Positions 48,897-60,689 of a DNA stretch of 64,000 nt are shown piece by piece; within the stretch, counting starts at the first letter, position 1, and every line of letters begins with the position of its first letter. The stretch is taken from NCBI GenBank assembly GCA_964023205.1, contig OZ026847.1, positions 260,501-324,500 of the forward strand. Direction: 5' to 3'. The position numbers and the translations under genes were made by a program. The stretch comes from Lutraria lutraria. Taxonomy: Eukaryota; Mollusca; Bivalvia; Venerida; Mactridae. Under the pieces are notes generated by a model. It was not told the origin of the DNA. It made no database searches and was given only the letters and a program-made list of their open reading frames with translations.

Positions 48897-51800
48897 GTGC
48901 ATCATCTCCGAAGCACCACCCTTTGGGAGAAGCAAATGTTTACTGTTGTTGAGAGGTTGTTGCTCTAGAGAGGTTGACTTAATAAACAAATTGAGCATTG
49001 GGAATAAATCATGCTGTTGTTGATGGGAGGTTGTTGTTCAAGAGAGGGCCGCACTAGAGAGGTTGACTTAATAAACAAATTGAGCATTGGGAATAAATCA
49101 TGCTGTTGTTGATGGGAGGTTGTTGTTCAAGAGAGGGCCGCTCTAGAGAGGTTGAATTAATAAACAAATTGAGCATTGGGAATAAATCATGCTGTTGTTG
49201 ATGGGAGGTTGTTGTTCAAGAGAGGGCCGCTCTAGAGAGGTTGAATTAATAAACAAATTGAGCATTGGGAATAAATCATGCTGTTGTTGATGGGAGGTTG
49301 TTGTTCAAGAGAGGGCCGCTCTAGAGAGGTTGACTTAATAAACAAATTGAGCATTGGGAATAAATCATGCTGTTGTTGATGGGAGGTTGTTGTTCAAGAG
49401 AGGGCCGCTCTAGAGAGGTTGAATTAATAAACAAATTGAGCATTGGGAATAAATCATGCTGTTGTTGATGGGAGGTTGTTGTTCAAGAGAGGGCCGCTCT
49501 AGAGAGGTTGAATTAATAAACAAATTGAGCATTGGGAATAAATCATGCTGTTGTTGATGGGAGGTTGTTGTTCAAGAGAGGGCCGCTCTAGAGAGGTTGA
49601 CTTAATAAACAAATTGAGCATTGGGAATAAATCATGCTGTTGTTGATGGGAGGTTGTTGTTCAAGAGAGGGCCGCTCTAGAGAGGTTGAATTAATAAACA
49701 AATTGAGCATTGGGAATAAATCATGCTGTTGTTGATGGGAGGTTGTTGTTCAAGAGAGGGCCGCTCTAGAGAGGTTGAATTAATAAACAAATTGAGCATT
49801 GGGAATAAATCATGCTGTTGTTGATGGGAGGTTGTTGTTCAAGAGAGGTTGACTTAATAAACAAATTGAGCATTGGGAATAAATCATGCTGTTGTTGATG
49901 GGAGGTTGTTGTTCAAGAGAGGGCCGCTCTAGAGAGGTTGACTTAATAAACAAATTGAGCATTGGGAATAAATCATGCTGTTGTTGATGGGAGGTTGTTG
50001 TTCAAGAGAGGGCCGCTCTAGAGAGGTTGAATTAATAAACAAATTGAGCATTGGGAATAAATCATGCTGTTGTTGATGGGAGGTTGTTGTTCAAGAGAGG
50101 GCCGCTCTAGAGAGGTTGAATTAATAAACAAATTGAGCATTGGGAATAAATCATGCTGTTGTTGATGGGAGGTTGTTGTTCAAGAGAGGGCCGCTCTAGA
50201 GAGGTTGACTTAATAAACAAATTGAGCATTGGGAATAAATCATGCTGTTGTTGATGGGAGGTTGTTGTTCAAGAGAGGGCCGCTCTAGAGAGGTTGAATT
50301 AATAAACAAATTGAGCATTGGGAATAAATCATGCTGTTGTTGATGGGAGGTTGTTGTTCAAGAGAGGGCCGCTCTAGAGAGGTTGAATTAATAAACAAAT
50401 TGAGCATTGGGAATAAATCATGCTGTTGTTGGTGGGAGGTTGTTGTTCAAGAGAGGGCCGCTCTAGAGAGGTTGAATTAATAAACAAATTGAGCATTGGG
50501 AATAAATCATGCTGTTGTTGATGGGAGGTTGTTGTTCAAGAGAGGGCCGCTCTAGAGAGGTTGAATTAATAAACAAATTGAGCATTGGGAATAAATCATG
50601 CTGTTGTTGATGGGAGGTTGTTGTTCAAGAGAGGGCCGCTCTAGAGAGGTTGAATTAATAAACAAATTGAGCATTGGGAATAAATCATGCTGTTGTTGAT
50701 GGGAGGTTGTTGTTCAAGAGAGGGCCGCTCTAGAGAGGTTGAATTAATAAACAAATTGAGCATTGGGAATAAATCATGCTGTTGTTGATGGGAGGTTGTT
50801 GTTCAAGAGAGGGCCGCTCTAGAGAGGTTGAATTAATAAACAAATTGAGCATTGGGAATAAATCATGCTGTTGTTGATGGGAGGTTGTTGTTCAAGAGAG
50901 GGCCGCTCTAGAGAGATTGAATTAATAAACAAATTGAGCATTGGGAATAAATCATGCTGTTGTTGATGGGAGGTTGTTGTTCAAGAGAGGGCCGCTCTAG
51001 AGAGGTTGAATTAATAAACAAATTGAGCATTGGGAATAAATCATGCTGTTGTTGATGGGAGGTTGTTGTTCAAGAGAGGGCCGCTCTAGAGAGGTTGAAT
51101 TAATAAACAAATTGAGCATTGGGAATAAATCATGCTGTTGTTGATGGGAGGTTGTTGTTCAAGAGAGGGCCGCTCTAGAGAGGTTGAATTAATAAACAAA
51201 TTGAGCATTGGGAATAAATCATGCTGTTGTTGATGGGAGGTTGTTGTTCAAGAGAGGGCCGCTCTAGAGAGGTTGACTTAATAAACAAATTGAGCATTGG
51301 GAATAAATCATGCTGTTGTTGATGGGAGGTTGTTGTTCAAGAGAGGGCCGCTCTAGAGAGGTTGAATTAATAAACAAATTGAGCATTGGGAATAAATCAT
51401 GCTGTTGTTGATGGGAGGTTGTTGTTCAAGAGAGGGCCGCTCTAGAGAGGTTGACTTAATAAACAAATTGAGCATTGGGAATAAATCATGCTGTTGTTGA
51501 TGGGAGGTTGTTGTTTAAGAGAGGGCCGCTCTAGAGAGGTTGAATTAATAAACAAATTGAGCATTGGGAATAAATCATGCTGTTGTTGATGGGAGGTTGT
51601 TGTTTAAGAGAGGGCCGCTCTAGAGAGGTTGAATTAATAAACAAATTGAGCATTGGGAATAAATCATGCTGTTGTTGATGGGAGGTTGTTGTTTAAGAGA
51701 GGGCCGCTCTAGAGAGGTTGAATTAATAAACAAATTGAGCATTGGGAATAAATCATGCTGTTGTTGATGGGAGGTTGTTGTTCAAGAGAGGGCCGCTCTA

Positions 51801-52615
51801 GAGAGGTTGAATTAATAAACAAATTGAGCATTGGGAATAAATCATGCTGTTGTTGATGGGAGGTTGTTGTTCAAGAGAGGGCCGCTCTAGAGAGGTTGAA
51901 TTAATAAACAAATTGAGCATTGGGAATAAATCATGCTGTTGTTGATGGGAGGTTGTTGTTCAAGAGAGGGCCGCTCTAGAGAGGTTGAATTAATAAACAA
52001 ATTGAGCATTGGGAATAAATCATGCTGTTGTTGATGGGAGGTTGTTGTTCAAGAGAGGGCCGCTCTAGAGAGGTTGACTTAATAAACAAATTGAGCATTG
52101 GGAATAAATCATGCTGTTGTTGATGGGAGGTTGTTGTTTAAGAGAGGGCCGCTCTAGAGAGGTTGAATTAATAAACAAATTGAGCATTGGGAATAAATCA
52201 TGCTGTTGTTGATGGGAGGTTGTTGTTTAAGAGAGGGCCGCTCTAGAGAGGTTGAATTAATAAACAAATTGAGCATTGGGAATAAATCATGCTGTTGTTG
52301 ATGGGAGGTTGTTGTTTAAGAGAGGGCCGCTCTAGAGAGGTTGAATTAATAAACAAATTGAGCATTGGGAATAAATCATGCTGTTGTTGATGGGAGGTTG
52401 TTGTTCAAGAGAGGGCCGCTCTAGAGAGGTTGAATTAATAAACAAATTGAGCATTGGGAATAAATCATGCTGTTGTTGATGGGAGGTTGTTGTTTAAGAG
52501 AGGGCCGCTCTAGAGAGGTTGAATTAATTAACAAATTGAGCATTGGGAATAAATCATGCTGTTGTTGATGGGAGGTTGTTGTTTAAGAGAGGGCCGCTCT
52601 AGAGATGTTGAACTG
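48897..52615 (+). repeat. AACCTCTC element expanded to about 41 x 89 bp
   Basis: Begins as a dispersed copy (ATCATCTCCGAAGCACCACC, GAGAGGTTGTTGCTCTAGAG) and then repeats an 89-bp unit. The unit runs from AGAGAGGTTGAATTAATAAA through TGAGCATTGGGAATAAATCA and GATGGGAGGTTGTTGTTCAA to AGAGAGGGCCGCTCT. It ends CTCTAGAGATGTTGAACTG. Units differ at GACTTAAT or GAATTAAT and at TTCAAG or TTTAAG. The unit near 49840 lacks 15 bp (GGGCCGCTCTAGAGA). Both strands contain stops, so no long frames. Confidence 0.97.
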
Positions 52616-53206
52616 CATATAATTGACTATAGAATGAAGACTAAATATTCATAATACTAAGACTAGGGTTTTACTCATAGGTGGCTCTCATTCACTGATT
52701 TGATTATATAAGACAAATATGGTGATAACGTTTGCACTCATAATCTAGCCTACCTTTTCATCTGATGGCGATATGATTATAAAACCCATATATTGTGAAC
52801 TGAAGAATCATAAAGATCTTATTTATACGTTTGTATAGAATCAACCTGGAAATTATGATTTTTATCGTACCAATCTTACGGTCATATCAATCTTAAACAA
52901 CTGTTTATTATATGCATTGTGTTGGTGCGTATGAAACGTTAGTGGCTTTTATTTTACATCAGAGAAAGTCTGGTCGTCTGATCTCTTGTGATGAGTTCAT
53001 GTACTGGTTTAAGAATGAGTGTTATCAAAAAAAGACCCATTGATGGCGTTATTTATGCTTCAATAAAGTTGTCGTTATTTTCTTGTTCAGAAATCATAAT
53101 TTTCTTACAGTTGCCAACCTCTCCTGTAATTATTCACCACATCGATTGTATGGACGTCAAAATCACAACTCAAAACAATACATAATAAAATTTTATTCAA
53201 ATTTTA
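52616..53206. other. Unassigned spacer
   Basis: A 65-codon plus-strand frame (52988-53185) has no recognisable domain. Confidence 0.45.
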
Positions 53207-53397
53207 CAGTGCAACCTCTCTAAAGCAACACCATTAGAGATATGGTAAATTAGTTCGTTGTTGAGAGGTTGTTGCTCTTGAAAGGTGAAATTGATATTTA
53301 AATTGTGCACTGTTAATATGATGAACATAAATCATACTGTTGTTGAAGGGATGTTGTTGCTCTGGAGAGGGCCGCACTGGAGAGGTTGTGCTTTATA
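53207..53397 (+). repeat. AACCTCTC dispersed element, one-unit copy
   Basis: CAGTGCAACCTCTCTAAAGC, GTTGAGAGGTTGTTGCTCTT, ACTGTTGTTGAAGGGATGTT and GAGAGGGCCGCACTGGAGAG in order. Same orientation as the array and the 47741 copy. It shares AGAGGGCCGC with the array units. Confidence 0.88.
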
Positions 53398-54355
53398 GTA
53401 TTTGCCACAATAGAACTGAAAATTAATCAATGAGTAAACTATGATAATTATGGTGAATCATCAATGATATTGTTGTTTATTTATTTCAACAAACTGGATA
53501 ACAATCATAGATTGTATGATTTAAGTATTCTCTCACGTGACACTTCGTGCTTTGTTTGTTGTCAGAGTGGTTCCGTTGATTAAATATCAGCATCATTTGA
53601 AATGACAAACTCATGCATTCTGAAATCATTGCTCAGGAACTGCGGTGATTTGTATGTTGTCATAGAAACGTTTTATAATGAATTTAAATATTGTTTCTTA
53701 AACTGACTAGTCATTGATATGTTACAGTAATGAAATAACAAAGCGTTCGTGAAGTCGTTGGTTATTTATTAAAAAATGTTATTCGCTCTCGAGTGGGTAA
53801 AGTTTTGTCATAACTTGGCTCATAGCTTAAGACTGGTTATACGGCCATGATAGGAGATTTTGCTCGTCTTTTTCTAGTATTATAGCTGAATAGGGAGGTG
53901 GTTGTTATTCCGAGGTGACCGTTCATCGAGGTTACACTGTATATCTAACATTGATAACTGAAATAGTTTGTACAGTTAATTTGTTCACCACATCAAAATT
54001 AAATTCCATCCATATTTTTATGAATAGTTAATTGTATGTATATAATAATACCAAGATGGATCAATGTTATAACCACGTTTTCTTCAAATCTATAGTTCAC
54101 AAGTTTATGTGTTTTCAGTTGTTTAATTACATTAAGATGACCCCTCGATGGCCAGCTTAGAAATGTATGCAGCTAACTGCATAGATGTTGGTTTATTTTA
54201 ACCTTGAGAATGTGTTAAACTTTGAGTTAAAGTCTGGTAAAGCGATGGTAGAGGTTAGGGTAGATAGAACTTAGGTTGACTTTGATAAGAAAGTATTTCC
54301 AGTAAGATTTTATATGATGCGTTGGGTAATAATAAGAACAAGTGATATAATACAC
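53398..54355. other. Unassigned sequence
   Basis: A short GGAGGTGGTTGTTATTCCGA stretch near 53895 resembles the 31748 MITE-like element. Nothing else recognised. Confidence 0.45.
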
Positions 54356-54560
54356 ATCAAAGTACTGAAAGTACTCATGGAAATTGAACTTATATAAACT
54401 TGCACTGCAACATGCATTGGGAACTAATTTAACAGCTGCTAGGCGGATGTAGGTGAATGTAGTACTTGGTTCGCATAGAAATTCATGCGCGCCGAAGGAG
54501 TGACGGCTTTGGAAAGTAGAACTATCGTTCAGTTTCCAAAAAGACTGAACAACGTGTATA
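54356..54560 (-). repeat. LTR-like dispersed repeat, copy 3, diverged
   Basis: ATCAAAGTACTGAAAG, CATGGAA, GTAGTACTT, TTCATGCGCG and AACTATCGTTCAGTTTCCAA occur in the same order as on the plus strand of 39340-39475, with an extra 27-bp insertion. No retroelement coding beside it. Confidence 0.65.
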
Positions 54561-54924
54561 CTTAAGGAGTGCTAATGACCCAAGTTTTGAAAATGTGTTC
54601 TTTCCTCTGATTATGTAACAGATACATAAACATACTTCAAACTAATCAAATGATAAGGTGGACGTGTTTTAAATGTAGATTTGAACAGATGGATTTATCT
54701 CCTGTGTATACTTAGAATTAATGATGTTTTCATCATTTATCTTTTTTATATCTATAACGAGTGTCGTAAATCTAGATCAAGTGAGACATACGTGTTACAA
54801 ATATAAGTTACAGGCATGTCTGACAATTCAGTTAGTAAGTAGAATAAGCTACCTGTAAATGATGCAAACTAGGAACTATTAAAATCATAACGAATTGAAA
54901 CAAAAATATCTCATCTGTGAATCA

Positions 54925-55525
54925 GTAAAACAGAATATAATAATGGTAAACAATAAAATAGAACATATGGTAAGCACTAACATAGCACATTGTGCGGTAA
55001 ACAGTAACATATAACATAATACGATAAGCACCAGCATAGCACATTGTATGGTAAACAGTAACAGTACCTTATAACAAATTATGGTAAACACTAACATAGA
55101 ACATAATATGGTAAACACTAACCTATGATAAACACTAACCTATGATAAACACTAACATAGAACATAATATTGTAAACACTAACATATGGTAAACATTTAC
55201 ATATAATATAATATGGTAAACACTAACATAGCACATGATATGGTAAACACTTACATAGAACATAAAATGGTAAACACTAACATAACACATGATATGGTAA
55301 ACACTTAAATAGCTCACGATATGATAAACACTAACGTAGAAGATGTTTTGGTAAACACTAACATAGAACATATTATTAAAACACTTACATAGACCATATG
55401 GTAAACACTAACATAACGTAGCACATAATATGTTAAGCACTAGTATAGACAATGATCTGGTAAACACTTACATAGTTCGTAACATGGTAAACACTAATAT
55501 AGCACATAATATGTTAAGCACTAAC
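54925..55525. repeat. GGTAAACACTAACATAG degenerate tandem repeat
   Basis: Units of about 20-35 bp (ATATGGTAAACACTAACATA plus GCACATA or GAACATAA). The minus-strand frames of repeated FYVSVYH are by-products. Confidence 0.92.
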
Positions 55526-55530
55526 TAACT

Positions 55531-55853
55531 AGTGGCGGCCTGGCGGCGTAACTATCATGAAGTGAAATTTTGCATTTTTTTCTGTCCAAAATAGTTTCTA
55601 ATGCATGTAGAATGCGATTCTGATACATTTCTGAGTGAGTGGGCGTTTAATATTCCGAGTCGCTAAAAAATAAGTTTTCGGCGAAACTGCGTTGCTGCGA
55701 TTGAAGTGATTCTTTTGCGACTTTTTCCCTTCCAAAATAGTTTCTAATGCTTATAGAACATGATTCTGATGCATTTCTGGGCGATTTGGTGTTTACTTCA
55801 CGCCGCCAGGCCGCTAGGCCGCCAACTTCACGCCGCCAGGCCGCCAACTTCAC
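55531..55853. mobile_element. GGCGGCC inverted-repeat element (element C)
   Basis: Left end GTGGCGGCCTGGCGGCGTAA is mirrored by GCCGCCAACTTCACGCCGCC repeats at 55798-55853. Between them CCAAAATAGTTTCTAATGC is directly repeated (about 55588 and 55733). The right end is a G-for-A version of the element B arm word (GAAGTTGGCGGCC against GAAGTTGGCAGCC), so B and C look like relatives. The left arm seems truncated; no target duplication seen. Confidence 0.7.
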
Positions 55854-56103
55854 AAACATAATTTCCATTGTGGTCCTTTATAAAATTAATGTGAATAACC
55901 AAGGAAACAAAAACAAATTATACTAATATAAAAAAAAGAAAATGGAATACAAATTTATCTTAGAGATAATTATTATCACAGAATAAAATTACTATCACAG
56001 AATTTACGTCATTTTGATATTTAAAATGTGTATAAAAACAACTTCAAACAGTAGCAAGCAGATTGGCTTTGACGGTGGAATTAAACTTAGGGTGGTTCTT
56101 AAC

Positions 56104-56640
56104 GTCTTATATATGCTGTGGCATTTTATTCCAGAGGGAGCAACCTTGATAAGCAAATGATCGTTTACCAAAATCCGTAACCTTGGGTAGACAGAATCTT
56201 CCAGTGTCTGTAAATGAATCACTGGAAGCATCAACTGACACTCTGAACCTAGTGGAATAGTTATGAACTGAACTAAGTGGAATGAAATGCTTATTTAGGT
56301 AACCTAGTGCTTTACCACTGTATATTTTGAACACATGACACAATATGATTTGATCAACCCTTTTTGAGACATGTAACCATTTCAGCTTGACAAAATGACT
56401 TTGATCAATATGAGCTCTAGCTTCTAGATCTAACACAAATCTGATCATTTTGTTTTGGGTGACATGTTGCTTGTTCCTAAGTTCCTGAATCAAGCTGTTA
56501 TACCAAACTGAACAACCATAGTCAAAATGACACTGAATAAGGGATGTTGCTAATACATTTTAGAATGTGGATTAAGGAACTTACTCTTCCTATACAATAA
56601 CTTCGACCTAGTATTACCTTTCTTGATAGTTGACCTAGCC
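56104..56640 (-). pseudogene. Non-LTR retrotransposon reverse transcriptase, 3' end
   Basis: Such reverse transcriptases copy element RNA at a nicked target site. The minus strand shows the region after the catalytic domain: KLLYRKSKFLNPHSKM (about 56570-56620), LATSLIQCHFDYGCSVWYN (about 56500-56560), KMIRFVLDLEARAHI, LKWLHVSKRVDQIILCHVF and the usual C-terminal FGKRSFAYQGCSLWNKMP ending at 56107. The first two pieces are in different frames, so there is at least one frameshift. The catalytic motifs and endonuclease are absent. Clade not assigned. Confidence 0.82.
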
Positions 56641-58341
56641 ATAGAATCAAAGGACACATAGTGCATGCTATGTATAAATGGGGTTGCTCAGTAGTCACTA
56701 GGGCAATGGGAATCCATACATAGTTTACGATCATTGAACTTAACACTCACTTCATATGTATGCACTCATGCAACTGTAAAATACTTTAATGAAAAGTTCG
56801 CAATTGTTAGGTTTTGACAATTCTCATACTTACTGTACGATACTGTATGTACAGAAACCTTGTCATGTATACAACCACGTGACCAGACAAAGTATCATCT
56901 TATCTCAAATTATCATCTTGAAATGAATCAGAAATATTGTGTGTGGTTCGGAAACAAATGGTCGAAATTACGAAAGGTTCTAGTATTAAAATGATCGCCA
57001 AGAGTGGTAAACTATGTAATACATACACCCATGTGGTTACTATACTAGGGGTGATAGTGTGTGTGCCAAACTCATTCCAAAAACATAGAAACCATTTATA
57101 CGTATTATTTGAGCCTTTTGGAACATAATACAGTCAAATGATTATTTAATTTGTTCCAATAATTTAGCATTGAAACAGAAATCTTGTTTTCTGTTTAACA
57201 CAAAAAAAAAACGGAAAAAAAACGAAAGGAAATTAATGTAGCAGTATTTTTTGTTCGTCTTGTTTATGGAAGCTGTAAATAACTCAGAATTGACATGAAG
57301 TGATATATCCTTCGCGATCTGAGGCATTCCCAAAGTGTTTCAATCCCTTTTGATAATTTGTTCAAGTATGTTGCCAATAATAAAACAAACGCAACGACAT
57401 GACTCCCTGTCTTTATGAATGAACGTTGATGATAGACTCCAGACGCAATGGAAACATTAATTTTACAATTATAGCCATTCTGGAAAAGTACCAGCAAAAT
57501 GATATAAAGAAGAACGCATATTTCAAATTGAGTAGGTTGCATTCCGTGGTAATAAATACTCAAGATTGTACAAAAAATAAATTGAATTTACAAAAAATCA
57601 TTTAGATGTTGAAATTTGAACCACTTAATTAAACCACTTGATGCGTTTTTTTATGCAAATACCTGCGTCTCCATACAGTATCTCAGATACGTAAGCATAA
57701 CAACTATTGAGTCCATTTTACTTATAAAATATAATTACATGATACAAACGACATTTTTAAAGTACAACATACTTATTAGATGTTGGGTAGTCATAACTAA
57801 CGGAGCGTGATATAAGTTATTGTGTTTTTTACCGTATAATGGTCTATTTCGAAACTCGCGGATTTTATTATCTAGAAGTGATGACCCATTTACATTCGCG
57901 CCCGTGCAAATACTTTGGATACAGCGGGAAGCCTATTTGGCGCGAATGTTACAGGAAACTGTACAGAGTGCAAAGAAATGACAGCTATACGTGAAACAAA
58001 CCCCTTTTATACATAGCATGCACTATGTGTCTTGAAGATTCTTTTCTCCTGAATTCGTACAAACTGAATGCGGTTCCCGCAATACCAGTGTGTGACGTCT
58101 AAAGTCACGTGGGTTGTCCACACTTTTGACACATACATATAATTATTAATAATCGATGTGCTAGATGTGTCATGTTAGTATTTGGTAAACATAGAATGAA
58201 GCAGAATGATAAAAGTAGTCAATCGTATTTTAGTGCAAGGTGTCAAGGTCGGCTTAACTGAACTTCGTAATTTAAAAATGTGATACCATTGGGAGCTTAC
58301 CTTTTTCTTAAAGAGTTCAATCAGATCTACTTGCACATGTC
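56641..58341. other. Unassigned AT-rich sequence
   Basis: Small frames (56937-57128, 57264-57563, 57616-57810) show nothing recognisable. The first hundred bases may be more of the retrotransposon fragment. Confidence 0.45.
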
Positions 58342-58559
58342 TACACTGTAAAAAATGAAACAGCAGTTTACACCAAAATAGGTTGCAGCTCACCTGCCAC
58401 CAGTTTTGGTGTAAATTTCCTGCTTATTCAAATGGAAACGTAACACCAAAAGGGAGGTATAGTTTCTGTTCAAATGGTGTAACTTTTGCTCGTAAAGTTG
58501 GAGGAAACCTAACACGATCATGTAACCTTTCCCTCGTTGGAAATGTTCTCAGAGACACT

Positions 58560-59095
58560 TTGGCGTAACCTTTCCCATGAAGGTAAGGTTTCCAGAGAAC
58601 CTTTGGTGTAACCTTTCCCATGAAGGAAAGGTTTCCAGAGAACCTTTGGTGTAACCTTTCCCATGAAGGAAAGGTTTCCAGAGAACCTTTGGTGTAACCT
58701 TTCCCATGAAGGTAAGGTTTCCAGAGAACCTTTGGTGTAACCTTTCCCAAGAAGGTAAGGTTTCCAGAGAACCTTTGGTGTAACCTTTCCCAAGAAGGTA
58801 AGGTTTCCAGAGAACCTTTGGTGTAACCTTTCCCAAGAAGGTAAGGTTTCCAGAGAACCTTTGGTGTAACCTTTCCCAAGAAGGTAAGGTTTCCAGAGAA
58901 CCTTTGGTGTAACCTTTCCCAAGAAGGTAAGGTTTCCAGAGAACCTTTGGTGTAACCTTTCCCAAGAAGGTAAGGTTTCCAGAGAACCTTTGGTGTAACC
59001 TTTCCCGAGAAGGTAAGGTTTCCAGAGAACCTTTGGTGTAACCTTTCCCAAGAAGGTAAGGTTTCCAGAGAACCTTTGGTGTAACCATCCGAGGA
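58560..59095 (-). repeat. 43-bp minisatellite, about 12 units
   Basis: The unit is AACCTTTGGTGTAACCTTTC then CCAAGAAGGTAAGGTTTCCA and GAG. The left units read CCATGAAGG, the right ones CCAAGAAGG. Degenerate copies continue to about 59230. The minus strand is stop-free in all frames, giving three overlapping repetitive frames that I reject. Confidence 0.96.
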
Positions 59096-59239
59096 AGGAA
59101 ATCTTTCCAGAAACAATTTGGTGTTACCACCTCAGGAAGGAGATGTTTCCACAGACAACTTGGAGTAACCTTCCCTACGATGAAATTGTCTCAGAATGTA
59201 ACCACTGGTGTAACTTTCCCTAGTAAGATGATTCTGTTG

Positions 59240-60125
59240 GAAAACCATTAACCAGTGTTCATAATATGGATTCTAACATTATATCCAGTTGCATATTATT
59301 TGGTTAAAATACAAACTAGATAAATACAACTTTGTATATATAAACAAGTTTACCTACTCTGAAGTGAAACTTGAGCAAAGACAAAAAATACTTAAAAAAA
59401 ATTAAAACTAGAACTTTAGAATGACTATGTTACACAATAATAGTTAGTATAACAACATATTACCTTATTCTATTTGAATATAACACAACAAAAGACACAT
59501 TTAATGTTAACATTTCAATTTAGTTCTAACCAATTAAACATAAATCAACAACATAATGAGATCTGATTTTGTCCATGAAGATCCCTATCATAAAACATGT
59601 CAGATATAAGCAATTACAAATAAAAGCTAGCTGTATAAGGGATTGGAGCAATTGGTGAACACAATGAGAAGTTGACTGATTATGGTAACAGTTGGCTTCT
59701 ATTTTGATAAAAATAGGTGAGGGAAATTGTACACATAAACTTATTTTAATTTGATATTTTCACAAGTTTTCATTTCTAAACATTGCAAATGTGATTTAGG
59801 TCAAATGTTCTGAGCATCAATTTAGTGTATTGCTTTTGCAAGGGATACTCGAGCTGTACAGAAGAAACAATGTATTAAGAAATATTGCACTGTTCAAAAT
59901 ATCCCCGAATGCTTTCTAGTAAAAGAATACTCATTTTTCAGTGGTATCTGAACATTAATATGAAACTTATAATTATTACTACTCTTAGATCGTTTTTTGA
60001 AAATTTGCTAAAATATGTAAGCTTCAAGTTCAATGTATTTCGTTACCGAAATTTATAAAGACTAAAAAACAATATAATGTAAAAATGTAACAATTATTGA
60101 TGAAGTAACATGACAAATTTAAATA
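59240..60125. other. AT-rich interior, no feature seen
   Basis: No open frame or repeat recognised between the 43-bp array and the GTAC repeats. Confidence 0.5.
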
Positions 60126-60149
60126 CATGACTCACTATGTACTGTGAGC

Positions 60150-60372
60150 AGTACTGATATCAGAGATGCATCAGTACTAGGAGTGTAGTACTTCAGTACC
60201 AGTACTAGATTTTGGTGCAGTACTGCAGTACCAGTACCAGCACCAGTACTAGATTTTGGTGCAGTACTGCAGTACCAGTACCAGTACCAGTACTAGATTT
60301 TGGTGCAGTACTGCAGTACCAGTACTTTTAGTTTTGAAGTAAATAAGTACCCCAGTACCAGTACTTTTTATA
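60150..60372. repeat. CAGTACTG/CAGTACCAGTAC repeats
   Basis: Three blocks of about 55 bp, each with AGATTTTGGTGCAGTACTGC and runs of AGTACC. GTAC and CAGTACTG are self-complementary, so it can form multiple hairpins. Confidence 0.9.
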
Positions 60373-60537
60373 TTTTCAGCATATTTTGCATGAAAGTTCT
60401 GACACACTGTCAAAGAACAAATACATACACATACATTATATATTTACATTTTTATTATCTATACCATACGTTTATCAACAAGGTACATGTATTCCTAGTA
60501 AAGAATAGTCTCTTTATGTGTACACTAAGATAAATGT

Positions 60538-60680
60538 TCATTGGTTACATTTTATCATCATTAGATTTTGGAATGTTTCATAATTCATTTTAGCTCTCCT
60601 TGGGTGGAATATATTTCCAGCCACTGAAAACAGCCTTTCTATGGGTGCAGATGTACATGGGATTGATAAATGCTATTGTT
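60538..60680 (-). pseudogene. hAT transposase C-terminal (dimerisation) remnant
   Basis: hAT transposases end in a conserved dimerisation region. The minus strand reads LSIPCTSAPIERLFSVAGNI then FHPRRAKMNYETFQNLMM, closing at TGA 60538-60540. The S-A-P-x-E-R-x-F-S-x-A-G pattern is the hAT signature. Upstream coding is lost within a few codons (a TAG precedes HLSIPC). No further transposase was recognised. Confidence 0.82.
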
Positions 60681-60689
60681 GAATAATTA

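Noticed and set aside
48897..52615. CRISPR-like appearance of the regular 89-bp array
   Set aside because: Units are repeated throughout with no unique spacers, and the DNA is eukaryotic.
58424..59130. Minus-strand frames of about 180-230 codons with repeated LWKPYLLGKGYTKGS peptide
   Set aside because: Product of the 43-bp minisatellite; the three frames overlap and repeat one another.
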